From JAXGQE01 sp040766585 (lineage in GTDB: Bacteria; Bacillota; SLNR01): a stretch of 64,000 bases of DNA. The first letter of the stretch is position 1. Every line of letters starts with the position of its first letter. A program made the translations under genes and the position numbers. Below the pieces are notes generated by a model, which was not told where the DNA came from, searched no databases, and saw only the letters and a list, made by a program, of their open reading frames with translations. The DNA lies in contig JAXGQE010000007.1 of assembly GCA_040766585.1 (NCBI GenBank), positions 1-64,000 of the forward strand. The letters run 5' to 3'. Below are positions 43,394 to 52,031 of this stretch, piece after piece.

Positions 43394-44737
43394 ATGAAGT
43401 TTTCTTTATTATCTTTGGGCTGTGCCAAGAATCTGGTAGATTCTGAGTTTATGCTGCAGCAGCTGGAAGAACAGTCCTTTGTCTATTCTGAAAACCCAGA
43501 AGATGCTGACATCATTATAGTCAATACCTGCGGCTTTATTGAACCAGCTAAGCGGGAATCAATTGATACAATTCTTCAGCTTCTTGAATATAAAAAGTAC
43601 GGCCGCTGTCAAATATTCGTTGTAACCGGATGCCTTGTACAGCGATATGCCCAAGAGCTGGCAAAAGAAATACCAGAAATTGATATCTTTCTTGGCACCA
43701 GTGATTTTCATTCCATTGGGCAAGCCATCACGAAATTGATCCGTACTGGTGTCACTGACAGCCCATACAATTTGGTGGAGGACTCAGTTCTCCTGCAAAA
43801 TATCAATGGCCGCCTGACGCCGCGCCATCTTTCTTACATTAAAATCGCAGAAGGCTGCAACAATCGATGTTCGTACTGCATCATTCCTGTACTACGCGGT
43901 CCGCTGCGCAGTCGTTCAGCTGAATCCATCTATGAGGAAGTAAGATCAAAGCTGGCAGCTGGGGCCCAAGAGCTTATTCTTGTAGCGCAGGATCTGACTC
44001 AATACGGATTGGACAAAGCTGAGGATGATGCATTGGCATCCCTACTGTCGGGAATCGAACCCCTGGCTCAAGGGAAGTGGATACGGCTTTTGTATACATA
44101 TCCTCACGGGATAACCCGGAGTTTAATTGACGTATTGGCAAATAGCCGTGTGGTTGTTCCATATCTGGATATACCCATGCAGCATGGATGCAACGAGATC
44201 TTGAGAAAGATGAACCGCCGCGATCGAAGAGAAGATATGATTCGATTGGTTCACACTTTACGAGATACTATCTCGGACATAGCCATTCGGAGCTCGTTCA
44301 TCGTCGGATTTCCAGGGGAAACGGACCAGCAGTTTAATGAATTGCTGGAATTTCTTCAAGAGATTCAGCTGGATCGTGCCGGATTCTTTCATTACTCCCA
44401 GGAAGAAGGTACTCCTGCTGCGAATATGCCGGGACAAGTAGCTGAAGATATTAAAGCAGAGCGATATCAGCGTGCACTGGCGTGCCAGGAGATAATTTCG
44501 ACCGGTGGAAATCGTCAATGGATCAGCCGAACCATGACTATTCTGGTTGAGGAAAAAACAGAAAACGAAATGTACCCTTATGCAGGCCGAAGTTACAGGG
44601 ATGCCCCCGAAGTAGACGGGCAAGTCTATATTCAAGGGAACGGGCTCATCGTGGGGCAGTTTGCCAAGGTACATATTGACCATGCAGATGCTTATGATTT
44701 ATTTGGACATATTGTTTCTGATAGAACAGGAGAGTGA
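43394..44737 (+). CDS. rimO: Ribosomal protein uS12 methylthiotransferase RimO
   Basis: Predicted 447-residue radical SAM enzyme that methylthiolates an Asp of ribosomal protein S12. It has the UPF0004 N-domain (SLGCAKNLVDSEFML; VNTCGFIEPAKRESID), the cluster motif AEGCNNRCSYCIIP, and a C-terminal TRAM domain. SLGCAKN rather than the MiaB-type YGCQMN distinguishes RimO. GGAGGAG precedes ATG 43394. It lies just before cinA, a common order in Firmicutes. Confidence 0.95.
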   Translation: MKFSLLSLGCAKNLVDSEFMLQQLEEQSFVYSENPEDADIIIVNTCGFIEPAKRESIDTILQLLEYKKYGRCQIFVVTGCLVQRYAQELAKEIPEIDIFLGTSDFHSIGQAITKLIRTGVTDSPYNLVEDSVLLQNINGRLTPRHLSYIKIAEGCNNRCSYCIIPVLRGPLRSRSAESIYEEVRSKLAAGAQELILVAQDLTQYGLDKAEDDALASLLSGIEPLAQGKWIRLLYTYPHGITRSLIDVLANSRVVVPYLDIPMQHGCNEILRKMNRRDRREDMIRLVHTLRDTISDIAIRSSFIVGFPGETDQQFNELLEFLQEIQLDRAGFFHYSQEEGTPAANMPGQVAEDIKAERYQRALACQEIISTGGNRQWISRTMTILVEEKTENEMYPYAGRSYRDAPEVDGQVYIQGNGLIVGQFAKVHIDHADAYDLFGHIVSDRTGE

Positions 44738-44741
44738 AACA

Positions 44742-45989
44742 ATGATTGCAGAAATAATCTCCGTGGGAACGGAATTACTCTTGGGACAAATTGCCAATGT
44801 GGACGCCCAGATTATCTCTGAGCTGATCGCTCCGCTTGGCATCGACATGTATTACCACACCACAGTGGGGGATAACAGCGAACGTCTGCGCAAGGTATTT
44901 CGTCAGTCTTATGAACGGTCGGATGTGATATTCACAAGCGGAGGGCTAGGCCCAACCATGGACGATTTAACGAAAGAAACCATTGCCAGCGAAATGCAGT
45001 TGCCCATGATTCTGGACGAAAAGGAGCTTGTCCATCTGGAATCCCTGTTTACTCGCCGGGGAGGGACAATGCCTCAGAATAACAAAAAACAGGCTGTATT
45101 CCCTCAAGGCAGCAAGATCATTCCCAACCCCAACGGGACTGCACCCGGTGTCATTATTGAAAAAGGACAGAAGGTAATTGTGATTCTGCCCGGACCGCCG
45201 CGCGAGCTGCGCCCAATGATGGTTGAAACCGTCATCCCATATCTTCAGCAAAAGCTGGGGAATCAGCACTATGTGATTAAATCCAGAGTTCTGAAACTCT
45301 GCGGGATCGGGGAGTCGGCCGCTGAGGAGGCCATAGAAGACATCATCAAGGAGCAAACCAATCCAACCATCGCTCCTCTGGCCGGCAGTGAAGTAACATT
45401 TCGAATTACAGCCAAAGCTGACAACGAAGAGACTGCAGACGAAATGATCTATTCATTGGAAGAGCGAGTGCGTGAAAAAATCGGCCAATACATTTACGGT
45501 ATTAATGAAGATTCACTTGAATCTGTAATCGGTAGTATTCTATCCGATAAATCTTGGACAATCTCACTGGCAGAATCTTGTACGGGGGGGATGGTGGCTG
45601 CTCGTCTGACATCCATTCCTGGAAGTTCTGCCTATTTTGAAAGAGGATATGTCTGCTACTCCAATCAATCAAAGATAGAACTGCTGGGTGTCGATAAGGA
45701 TACTATTGCTGCTTTCGGGGCTGTAAGCACAGAGACTGCAATACAAATGGCACGAGGTGCTCGAAAAATGAGCCATACCAATATTGGTGTTTCGGTTACG
45801 GGCATTGCAGGTCCCGACGGCGGTTCTCCGGAAAAACCGGTAGGTTACGTGTGTTTTGGCATTTCAACGGAGGACTTTGAACAAACTCAAATCCAGTACT
45901 TTTCAGGTACTCGAGCCAGCATTCGTAATCGAGCGGCTCATCACGCTCTTCGAATGGTATGGAACTATCTTGCCGGTTGCAGAATATGA
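44742..45989 (+). CDS. cinA: CinA family protein, nicotinamide-nucleotide amidase
   Basis: Predicted 415-residue protein. The N-terminal MoaB-like domain (IISVGTELLLGQIANVDAQI; TSGGLGPTMDDLT) is followed by a C-terminal NMN deamidase domain (ISLAESCTGGMVAARLTSIPG; VSVTGIAGPDGGSPEKPVG). ATG 44742 with GGAGAGTG upstream gives the usual N-terminus. It recycles NAD breakdown products and, in competent species, is co-expressed with recA. Here recA lies one gene downstream. It overlaps thpR by 4 bases. Confidence 0.93.
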   Translation: MIAEIISVGTELLLGQIANVDAQIISELIAPLGIDMYYHTTVGDNSERLRKVFRQSYERSDVIFTSGGLGPTMDDLTKETIASEMQLPMILDEKELVHLESLFTRRGGTMPQNNKKQAVFPQGSKIIPNPNGTAPGVIIEKGQKVIVILPGPPRELRPMMVETVIPYLQQKLGNQHYVIKSRVLKLCGIGESAAEEAIEDIIKEQTNPTIAPLAGSEVTFRITAKADNEETADEMIYSLEERVREKIGQYIYGINEDSLESVIGSILSDKSWTISLAESCTGGMVAARLTSIPGSSAYFERGYVCYSNQSKIELLGVDKDTIAAFGAVSTETAIQMARGARKMSHTNIGVSVTGIAGPDGGSPEKPVGYVCFGISTEDFEQTQIQYFSGTRASIRNRAAHHALRMVWNYLAGCRI

Positions 45990-46573
45990 ACAATATTTCA
46001 GGACGATTTTTTGTGGCAATTGCACTTCCAAAAAGTGTGAAAGAAGGAATCAACCAAATTCAAAATGGTCTTGCCGCTCAAACTGATTGCTACCGATGGG
46101 TTCAAAAAGACTTGCTGCACTTGACATTGTATTTTTGCGGAGAGCAAGATAGAAAAGTGATGAATGTCTTTTCTTCGAATCTTTCTCAGAAAGTATCGAC
46201 TTTTGACTCCTTTACCATTACTTTAGGTCAATTGGGGGCTTTTCCCGATACTGACAATCCACGAGTTCTCTGGGTGGGCATTTCAAAAGGGGCTGAGCAG
46301 CTAACCAAGCTTCATGAGTTGGTGGCAGATACATATCATGAATGCCTAGTCTCAGCTACGGATGATAAAGTCCGTTTTCATCCCCATATTACATTGGCTC
46401 GCAGAAAAGAAAGCTACTCAAAAAAGGGTTCTTCGCTGAAACCAGATAATACTCCAGACATTGATCATTCTCATATACCGGTAGAGTCCATATTCTTGAT
46501 GGAAAGTACACTGACTGCAAAAGGACCCCAGTACAAAACGATTCAATCTTTTCATCTCCATCGGCATTTGTGA
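45986..46573 (+). CDS. thpR: RNA 2',3'-cyclic phosphodiesterase (LigT family)
   Basis: Predicted 195-residue 2H phosphoesterase. The two His motifs are HLTLYFCG near residue 48 and HPHITLARR near residue 130. RFFVAIALPKSVKEG at the N-terminus is typical. It hydrolyses or ligates RNA 2',3'-cyclic ends in vitro. ATG 45986 overlaps the cinA stop (ATGA). The gap to recA contains the recA promoter and SOS box. Confidence 0.9.
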   Translation: MNNISGRFFVAIALPKSVKEGINQIQNGLAAQTDCYRWVQKDLLHLTLYFCGEQDRKVMNVFSSNLSQKVSTFDSFTITLGQLGAFPDTDNPRVLWVGISKGAEQLTKLHELVADTYHECLVSATDDKVRFHPHITLARRKESYSKKGSSLKPDNTPDIDHSHIPVESIFLMESTLTAKGPQYKTIQSFHLHRHL

Positions 46574-46585
46574 TTTGGATCTAGG

Positions 46586-46600
46586 CAAACATATGTTCTT
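46586..46600 (+). promoter_or_regulatory. SOS box (LexA operator) of recA
   Basis: CAAACATATGTTCTT matches the Gram-positive LexA core GAAC-N4-GTTC with one change. It lies just upstream of the -10 TATAAT at 46605-46610, where LexA would block RNA polymerase. Confidence 0.75.
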
Positions 46601-46604
46601 CTGT

Positions 46605-46610
46605 TATAAT
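46605..46610 (+). promoter_or_regulatory. recA promoter -10 box
   Basis: Consensus TATAAT 54 bases before the recA start. The -35 is weak: TAGGCA lies 17 bases upstream. Confidence 0.6.
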
Positions 46611-46663
46611 GATATCAGATGTTATTGTTGGAGCTTTCTGATAATGGGGAAAGGGGAATTGAG

Positions 46664-47695
46664 ATGACCGAAAAGCGTAAAGCGCTTGAAATGGCCTTGT
46701 CTCAGATTGAAAAGCAATTTGGTAAAGGTTCTGTTATGAAACTGGGAGAAGCATCTGCCGCAATGAATGTTGAAACCATACCGACCGGCTCGTTGGCAAT
46801 TGATATTGCTTTGGGAGTGGGAGGAATTCCACGCGGTAGAGTAATCGAGATTTTTGGCCCTGAATCATCCGGTAAGACTACAGTGGCTTTGCATGTAATC
46901 GCAGAAGCGCAAAAACTGGGAGGAATTGCTGCTTTCATCGATGCCGAACACGCACTGGATCCGAAATATGCTAAAAATCTTGGGGTCGATATTGACAACC
47001 TGCTAATATCTCAACCCGATACAGGGGAACAGGCGCTGGAAATTGCCGAAGCCTTGGTACGCAGCGGTGCCGTGGATGTGGTTGTCATAGATTCAGTAGC
47101 AGCCCTTGTTCCGCGCGCCGAACTGGAAGGAGATATGGGAGATGCCCATGTGGGGCTACAGGCTCGTTTAATGTCCCAGGCGCTGAGAAAGTTGTCTGGC
47201 GCCATCAGCAAATCCCATACTTCAGCAATTTTTATCAATCAATTGCGTGAAAAAGTTGGTGTTATGTTTGGTAATCCGGAAACGACACCGGGCGGTCGAG
47301 CATTGAAGTTTTATGCATCTATACGGATGGAAGTACGCAGAATTGAAACAATAAAGTCTGGAAATGATATGGTCGGAAACCGTACAAGAATTAAAGTAGT
47401 AAAGAATAAAATTGCTCCGCCGTTCAAGCAGGCCGAGTTCGATATCATCTATGGGCAGGGAATTTCCCGGGAGGGTAGTCTTGTGGACATTGGAGTAGAG
47501 TTGGATATCGTAGATAAAAGCGGAGCTTGGTATTCATACAAAGATGAACGGTTGGGACAAGGACGTGAAAATGTCAAGGAAGTGCTCAAACAGAGGCCGG
47601 AACTCAGCCAGGAAATTGAATCCCGGATCCGTGAGGCACTTAGCCTGGGAACAGTCAAAGGAAAATCATCTGACGAAGATGAAACGGACAGCTAA
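46664..47695 (+). CDS. recA: Recombinase RecA
   Basis: Predicted 343-residue DNA-dependent ATPase for homologous recombination and SOS induction. Walker A is GPESSGKTTVALH, Walker B VVVIDSVAALVP, loop 1 EGDMGDAHVGLQARLMSQAL and loop 2 NQLREKVGVMFGNPETTPGG. ATG 46664 with AAAGGGG upstream gives MTEKRKALEMALSQIEKQFG, the normal N-terminus. The last residues are acidic, as in other RecA proteins. A SOS box precedes it and recX follows. Confidence 0.98.
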   Translation: MTEKRKALEMALSQIEKQFGKGSVMKLGEASAAMNVETIPTGSLAIDIALGVGGIPRGRVIEIFGPESSGKTTVALHVIAEAQKLGGIAAFIDAEHALDPKYAKNLGVDIDNLLISQPDTGEQALEIAEALVRSGAVDVVVIDSVAALVPRAELEGDMGDAHVGLQARLMSQALRKLSGAISKSHTSAIFINQLREKVGVMFGNPETTPGGRALKFYASIRMEVRRIETIKSGNDMVGNRTRIKVVKNKIAPPFKQAEFDIIYGQGISREGSLVDIGVELDIVDKSGAWYSYKDERLGQGRENVKEVLKQRPELSQEIESRIREALSLGTVKGKSSDEDETDS

Positions 47696-47703
47696 AGGAC
47701 CAG

Positions 47704-47726
47704 GGGAAGGAGTATCCTTCCCTTTT
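47704..47726 (+). terminator. Hairpin between recA and recX
   Basis: GGGAAGGA (47704-47711), loop GTA, TCCTTCCC (47715-47722) and TTTT. It is a short intrinsic terminator; partial readthrough would set a low recX level, as found in other recA-recX pairs. Confidence 0.75.
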
Positions 47727-47747
47727 CGATTGGGGTGAATGCAAAGG

Positions 47748-48236
47748 ATGAGAAAAATTCAGCCTGTTCAAAAATTTGCATTGAAACTGCTGGCCAAAAG
47801 ACAGCACACGGAGCTTGAACTCCGTGATAAACTGCTTCAAAATGGATACGATCCTGAAGATATCTCTGAAACAATAGAACATTTTCGTGACCTTGGATAT
47901 TTGGATGATTATGGTTACGCACAAAGATTCGTGGAAAGTAAGAGAAGAACATCGAAAACTGGTAAAGGACTTTTACGTTCCCAACTGCAAGCCAAAGGAA
48001 TCCCATCCGAAATTGCTATTTCTGCTGTCAATGCAGATCATGATGAAGAAGATGAATTGAACATCGCGTTAAATCTCAGTGAAAAGAAAGTATTCCAGTG
48101 GCAGAAAAGCGGGGGAGCAGATCCAAACAAACTGATTAAACAAATCTATGGCCATCTAAAGAGGAAAGGCTTTTCTGATACCATTATTGTTCGAGTCATC
48201 CATTCAGTTTCACAGACCATCACCCAAAGTCAATAA
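47748..48236 (+). CDS. recX: Regulatory protein RecX
   Basis: Predicted 162-residue helical protein that modulates RecA filaments. Three-helix repeats are visible: ALKLLAKRQHTELELRDKLL, FRDLGYLDDYGYAQRFVES and LLRSQLQAKGIPSEI. ATG 47748 is 9 bases from GGGGTGA; in-frame ATG 47739 is too close to that site. It follows recA across a terminator-like hairpin. Confidence 0.9.
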   Translation: MRKIQPVQKFALKLLAKRQHTELELRDKLLQNGYDPEDISETIEHFRDLGYLDDYGYAQRFVESKRRTSKTGKGLLRSQLQAKGIPSEIAISAVNADHDEEDELNIALNLSEKKVFQWQKSGGADPNKLIKQIYGHLKRKGFSDTIIVRVIHSVSQTITQSQ

Positions 48237-48566
48237 ATCAAGCCCAGAACCTGAAAAAAAAGATCAATACAACTGCTGCTAACCGCTAAAAGAGTGATTT
48301 GTATGGATCAATTGTAAGCTTCAGGATCGTTTCAAAAAATGAGCGAGTCTCATATCATTGACATCTGCGATAAAGCTGGAAGGGTCTTAGAAGATTGCAA
48401 TCTTGACACAAATGAAGAAAAGTTATAAAATTGTAAGAAGAGTATCTGCCGCAAGCCTTTGTGGCATCGCATTACTCGGTACTCTGAGCCAGAAGGCTCT
48501 ATTTTGGATAAACGGGACTCTCCACTTAGCGATAATAAACAGTTCTTAATCAGGAGGTGAAATCGT
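48237..48566 (+). promoter_or_regulatory. Intergenic region with rny promoter and long leader
   Basis: No gene is seen in these 330 bases. A near-consensus promoter is present: TTGACA (48403-48408), 17-base spacer, TAAAAT (48426-48431). The transcript would have a leader of about 130 bases before rny, containing GCCGCAAGCCTTTGTGGC, which can form a hairpin near 48450, and ending in AGGAGGTGA (48552-48560). The part before 48400 shows nothing I can assign. Confidence 0.7.
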
Positions 48567-50111
48567 ATTACAGACAATCCAAATTTTATACTGTATGTAG
48601 GCGCTCTCGTACCGGTTGCGTTCATCATCGGATACATTCTTCGAAAAATGTTGGCTGAAGCGAAAATTCAATCCGCAGAAGTCAACGCTCGAAAAATTTT
48701 GGATGAAGCCGGAAAAGATGCTGAAGCAATCAAGCGAGAAGCGATCTTAGAGGCAAAAGAAGAAGTTCATAAAGCACGTAACGACCTTGATAAAGAAGTC
48801 AGAGAAAGAAGAAGTGAACTTCAGCGAGTAGAACGAAGACTCGTTCAAAAAGAAGAATCACTGGACAAAAAGGTTGAGAATTTAGAGAAAAAAGAAGAGA
48901 GTATCGCAAAGAAAGATCAGGAAATTGATCGAATCCGCGAATCCATCAATGATTTGAAAGAAAAGCAAGTCGCTGAACTCGAAAGACTTTCCGGACTGAC
49001 GTCAGAAGACGCCAGAGTACTGCTGCTCTCAAACATTGAAGAAGAGATCAAACATGAAGCAGCGATCTTGATCAAAGATATCGAATCGAAGGCGAAAGAA
49101 GAGGGTGAAAAGAAGGCCAAAAATATCATTTCTCTAGCCATTCAACGATGTGCTGCCGATCATGCTGTCGAAACAACTGTGTCAGTGGTTGAACTGCCCA
49201 ATGACGAGATGAAAGGCAGAATAATCGGGCGGGAAGGAAGAAATATTCGAACCTTTGAAACGCTGACTGGCATCGATTTGATCATTGATGATACCCCGGA
49301 AGCTGTCATTATATCCGGATTTGATCCCATACGAAGAGAGATTGCACGACTTACTCTTGAAAAGCTGATTTCAGACGGTCGGATTCATCCAGCTCGGATT
49401 GAAGAGATGGTAGAGAAATCCAAGAAGGAAGTCGAAGTCCAGATCCGGGAAGAAGGTGAACAGGCTACTTTTGAAGCCGGCGTTCACGGACTCCATCCTG
49501 AATTGGTTAAACTACTCGGGAGACTGAAATTTCGCACCAGTTACGGTCAAAATGTGTTGAAGCACTCTATTGAGGTGGCCCATTTAGCCAAAGTAATGGC
49601 TGCAGAACTAGGTGTTAGAGAAGATCTGGCGAAAAGAGCCGGACTGCTCCATGACATTGGTAAAGCGGTGGACCATGAAGTCGAAGGGAATCATGTAACC
49701 ATTGGTGAAGAGTTGGCACGAAAGTACAAGGAAAGCACAGAGATTACTCATGCCATAGCCGCTCATCATGGGGATATTGAAGCCGAAACCATAGAAGCCG
49801 TTTTGGTTCAGGCTGCTGATGCAATTTCAGCGGCTCGTCCCGGAGCCAGACGTGAAACGCTTGAATCGTATATCAAAAGACTCGAGAAACTCGAACAAAT
49901 TGCTGATTCATTTGATGGGGTAGAAAAAGTATTTGCCATCCAAGCAGGTAGAGAAGTAAGGATCATGGTGAAGCCCGACAAAATTGATGATGCATCGGCT
50001 GTACGCGTCGCTCGAGATATTGTTAAACGAATCGAAGAAGATATGGAATACCCGGGGCAGATAAAGGTGATGGTTATTCGCGAGACACGAGCTGTGGATT
50101 ATGCTAAGTAA
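48567..50111 (+). CDS. rny: Ribonuclease Y, probably started at AUU
   Basis: Predicted 514-residue membrane-anchored endoribonuclease that begins mRNA decay. In order: an N-terminal membrane segment (FILYVGALVPVAFIIGYIL), a long charged coiled coil to about residue 200, a KH domain (GRIIGREGRNIRTFE) and an HD domain (RAGLLHDIGKAVDHE). The first ATG (48648) would remove the membrane segment. Upstream there is no in-frame ATG, GTG or TTG back to the stop at 48558. A perfect AGGAGGTGA ends 6 bases before ATT 48567, giving a length like the Bacillus protein. A base error making ATG into ATT is the alternative. Confidence 0.88.
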   Translation: MTDNPNFILYVGALVPVAFIIGYILRKMLAEAKIQSAEVNARKILDEAGKDAEAIKREAILEAKEEVHKARNDLDKEVRERRSELQRVERRLVQKEESLDKKVENLEKKEESIAKKDQEIDRIRESINDLKEKQVAELERLSGLTSEDARVLLLSNIEEEIKHEAAILIKDIESKAKEEGEKKAKNIISLAIQRCAADHAVETTVSVVELPNDEMKGRIIGREGRNIRTFETLTGIDLIIDDTPEAVIISGFDPIRREIARLTLEKLISDGRIHPARIEEMVEKSKKEVEVQIREEGEQATFEAGVHGLHPELVKLLGRLKFRTSYGQNVLKHSIEVAHLAKVMAAELGVREDLAKRAGLLHDIGKAVDHEVEGNHVTIGEELARKYKESTEITHAIAAHHGDIEAETIEAVLVQAADAISAARPGARRETLESYIKRLEKLEQIADSFDGVEKVFAIQAGREVRIMVKPDKIDDASAVRVARDIVKRIEEDMEYPGQIKVMVIRETRAVDYAK

Positions 50112-50130
50112 ATCCCAAAATCCAGACAAT

Positions 50131-50158
50131 AAACGACTTCGCAAGAAGTCGTTTTTAT
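50131..50158 (+). terminator. Terminator after rny
   Basis: AAACGACTTC, loop GCAA, GAAGTCGTTT and TTATT. Confidence 0.9.
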
Positions 50159-50240
50159 TGGTTCAGTGTAAAGCAGGAAAAGATATGGCAATGACGAAGT
50201 GAACGACTATAAATTCTGTCCATGAATAGGGGGGCTGATC

Positions 50241-50765
50241 ATGATAATCAACCGCTTGCTGCAGGAGAAAGAGAATTATAACAATGAAATTAGTTTGTTG
50301 GTTTCGATACTGATCAGATATCCCCAGATCAGTTCACTGAATTACGACAATGAGAAGGATATCCTCCGATTTAGCTTTTTAGCCAATCATGTGTACGATA
50401 GCAGGTGGATAGACGATTTTAAACAAAGAATTGAAAACAGTCTGGAGGCTTTTCACGGTTCAAATGGGATGGATGATGTTCATTTTGAATTGGACTGTCA
50501 AAGTATACATGATGTGACCCGCTTTGAGTTAACCAGAAATGTGACCAGTTTATCACAAGAAGAGATATCTCTATTGGTTATGCTCTTTGAAGACGCCTTC
50601 CGTGATAATCTGGTAATGGACCGGAACGATTCTCTGGTGGATGAAGATATGCAAATTCAAGAAGAAATCATTGATTCCATGTTGCATGATCTGCAAGGCG
50701 GATCCAAAGACAGAAATTTCATTGCCTATCGAGAAGAAGGACGGTTGCTGGTTTTTAATAAGTAA
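50241..50765 (+). CDS. Hypothetical protein between rny and ymdB
   Basis: Predicted 174-residue soluble, acidic protein that I do not recognise. It has no signal peptide or membrane segment. The first half alternates strands and helices (NEISLLVSILIRYPQISSLNY; LRFSFLANHVYDSRWIDDFK), the middle has LDCQSIHDVTRFELTRNVTSL, and the C-terminal part has an acidic helix (DEDMQIQEEIIDSMLHDL). GGGGGGCTGATC precedes ATG 50241, and codon use is like its neighbours. It ends 13 bases before ymdB, so it is likely co-transcribed with it. A role in RNA turnover is only suggested by position. Confidence 0.7.
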   Translation: MIINRLLQEKENYNNEISLLVSILIRYPQISSLNYDNEKDILRFSFLANHVYDSRWIDDFKQRIENSLEAFHGSNGMDDVHFELDCQSIHDVTRFELTRNVTSLSQEEISLLVMLFEDAFRDNLVMDRNDSLVDEDMQIQEEIIDSMLHDLQGGSKDRNFIAYREEGRLLVFNK

Positions 50766-50778
50766 CGAGGTGTAAAAT

Positions 50779-51564
50779 ATGCGAATATTGATGATCGGGG
50801 ATATCGTGGGACAACCCGGCCGAACTGCAGTTAAAGCAATGCTGGATAAGATAAAGATCAACTACCGTGTTGATTTTACGGTTGCCAACGGCGAAAATGC
50901 TGCAGGTGGCATTGGGATTACGGAAGCAATCTATAGAGATTTAATGGCTCTCGGTATTGATGTCCTAACTATGGGAAATCATGTGTGGGATAAGAAAGAA
51001 GTCATGGATTTTATCGATCGAGAAGATCGTATCCTCCGTCCGGCCAATTATCCTGGGAACCCCCCTGGACGTGGCATCGGATTGTTTCAGGTGAAGGATT
51101 TCGGATTGATAGGGATTGCGAATATTTCCGGGCGTGTTTTTATGAATGACCTTGATTGTCCTTTCAAAACTGCAGACTCATGCATCGATGAATTGAAGAA
51201 GGATACAGAAGCAATACTGGTGGACTTTCATGCGGAAGCTACATCAGAAAAAGTAGCGATGGGTTGGTATCTCGATGGCAAAGTGTCTGCAGTTATAGGA
51301 ACCCATACCCATGTTCAAACAGCCGACGAGCGGGTTTTGCCCGAAGGGACTGCATATATTACAGATGTAGGAATGACCGGTCCGATCAATTCTGTAATCG
51401 GTGTGGATAAGGATTTGGTTATCCAGAAATTCCTGACGCAGATGCCGACTCGATTCTCCGTAGCCGGAGGACCCATGGTCCTGTCTGCTGTGGTGATTGA
51501 ACTGGATATCGTATCGGGGCAGGCTACATCCATTGAAAGAATTTATGAAATTTTGCCGGATTAA
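50779..51564 (+). CDS. ymdB: Metallophosphoesterase YmdB (TIGR00282 family)
   Basis: Predicted 261-residue phosphodiesterase. Metal motifs: IGDIVGQPGR, ANGENAAGG, GNHVWDKKE, VDFHAEATSEK and IGTHTHVQTADE. In Bacillus, YmdB hydrolyses 2',3'-cyclic nucleotides and influences biofilm and sporulation genes, and its gene lies next to rny, as here. Starts at ATG 50779 behind ACGAGGTG. Confidence 0.93.
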   Translation: MRILMIGDIVGQPGRTAVKAMLDKIKINYRVDFTVANGENAAGGIGITEAIYRDLMALGIDVLTMGNHVWDKKEVMDFIDREDRILRPANYPGNPPGRGIGLFQVKDFGLIGIANISGRVFMNDLDCPFKTADSCIDELKKDTEAILVDFHAEATSEKVAMGWYLDGKVSAVIGTHTHVQTADERVLPEGTAYITDVGMTGPINSVIGVDKDLVIQKFLTQMPTRFSVAGGPMVLSAVVIELDIVSGQATSIERIYEILPD

Positions 51565-51676
51565 TAGCAAAATGACAAATTTTTTGTCAATTGAATGAGA
51601 AAAGAGGAGATATTGCAGTATTAGCGAATACTGGAAAATAGAAGAAAAATTCAATACAGTCAGGGAGGTAATGAAT

Positions 51677-51937
51677 ATGGACGTGCTGAAGGTTTCAGCT
51701 AAGTCCAGTCCCAATTCTGTTGCTGGAGCGCTCGCAGGTGTACTCAGAGAAAAAGGTAGTGCAGAGCTTCAGGCAATCGGGGCTGGTGCCCTCAACCAAG
51801 CAGTCAAAGCAATAGCAATTGCACGCGGGTTTGTTGCTCCAAGCGGAATGGATTTGATTTGCATACCTGCCTTTACTGACATTCTAATTGACGGGGAAGA
51901 ACGAACAGCTATTAAGCTCATTGTAGAGCCCAGATAA
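51677..51937 (+). CDS. spoVS: Stage V sporulation protein S
   Basis: Predicted 86-residue protein with the highly conserved SpoVS sequence: MDVLKVSAKSSPNSVAGALA, GAGALNQAVKAIAIARGFVA and GEERTAIKLIVEPR. In Bacillus it affects spore coat assembly and septation. Start ATG 51677 gives the exact family length and lies 9 bases after GGGAGG; ATG 51671 is also in frame. The protein occurs in some non-spore formers, so it supports but does not prove sporulation. Confidence 0.95.
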   Translation: MDVLKVSAKSSPNSVAGALAGVLREKGSAELQAIGAGALNQAVKAIAIARGFVAPSGMDLICIPAFTDILIDGEERTAIKLIVEPR

Positions 51938-51954
51938 AAAATGAGTCATGGATT

Positions 51955-51990
51955 AGCCTGTTTATCGTCATGGATAAACAGGCTTTTATT
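51955..51990 (+). terminator. Terminator after spoVS
   Basis: AGCCTGTTTATC and GATAAACAGGCT form a perfect 12-bp stem with a six-base loop, followed by TTTATTTAT. Confidence 0.93.
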
Positions 51991-52031
51991 TATCTCTAGA
52001 TCCAGATATATTTGAGGGAGCGTGAGTATTA

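Noticed and set aside
48237..48400. A small gene or riboswitch in the first half of the recX-rny gap
   Set aside because: No frame with a ribosome site and no known aptamer landmarks were found; only the promoter and leader downstream are supported.
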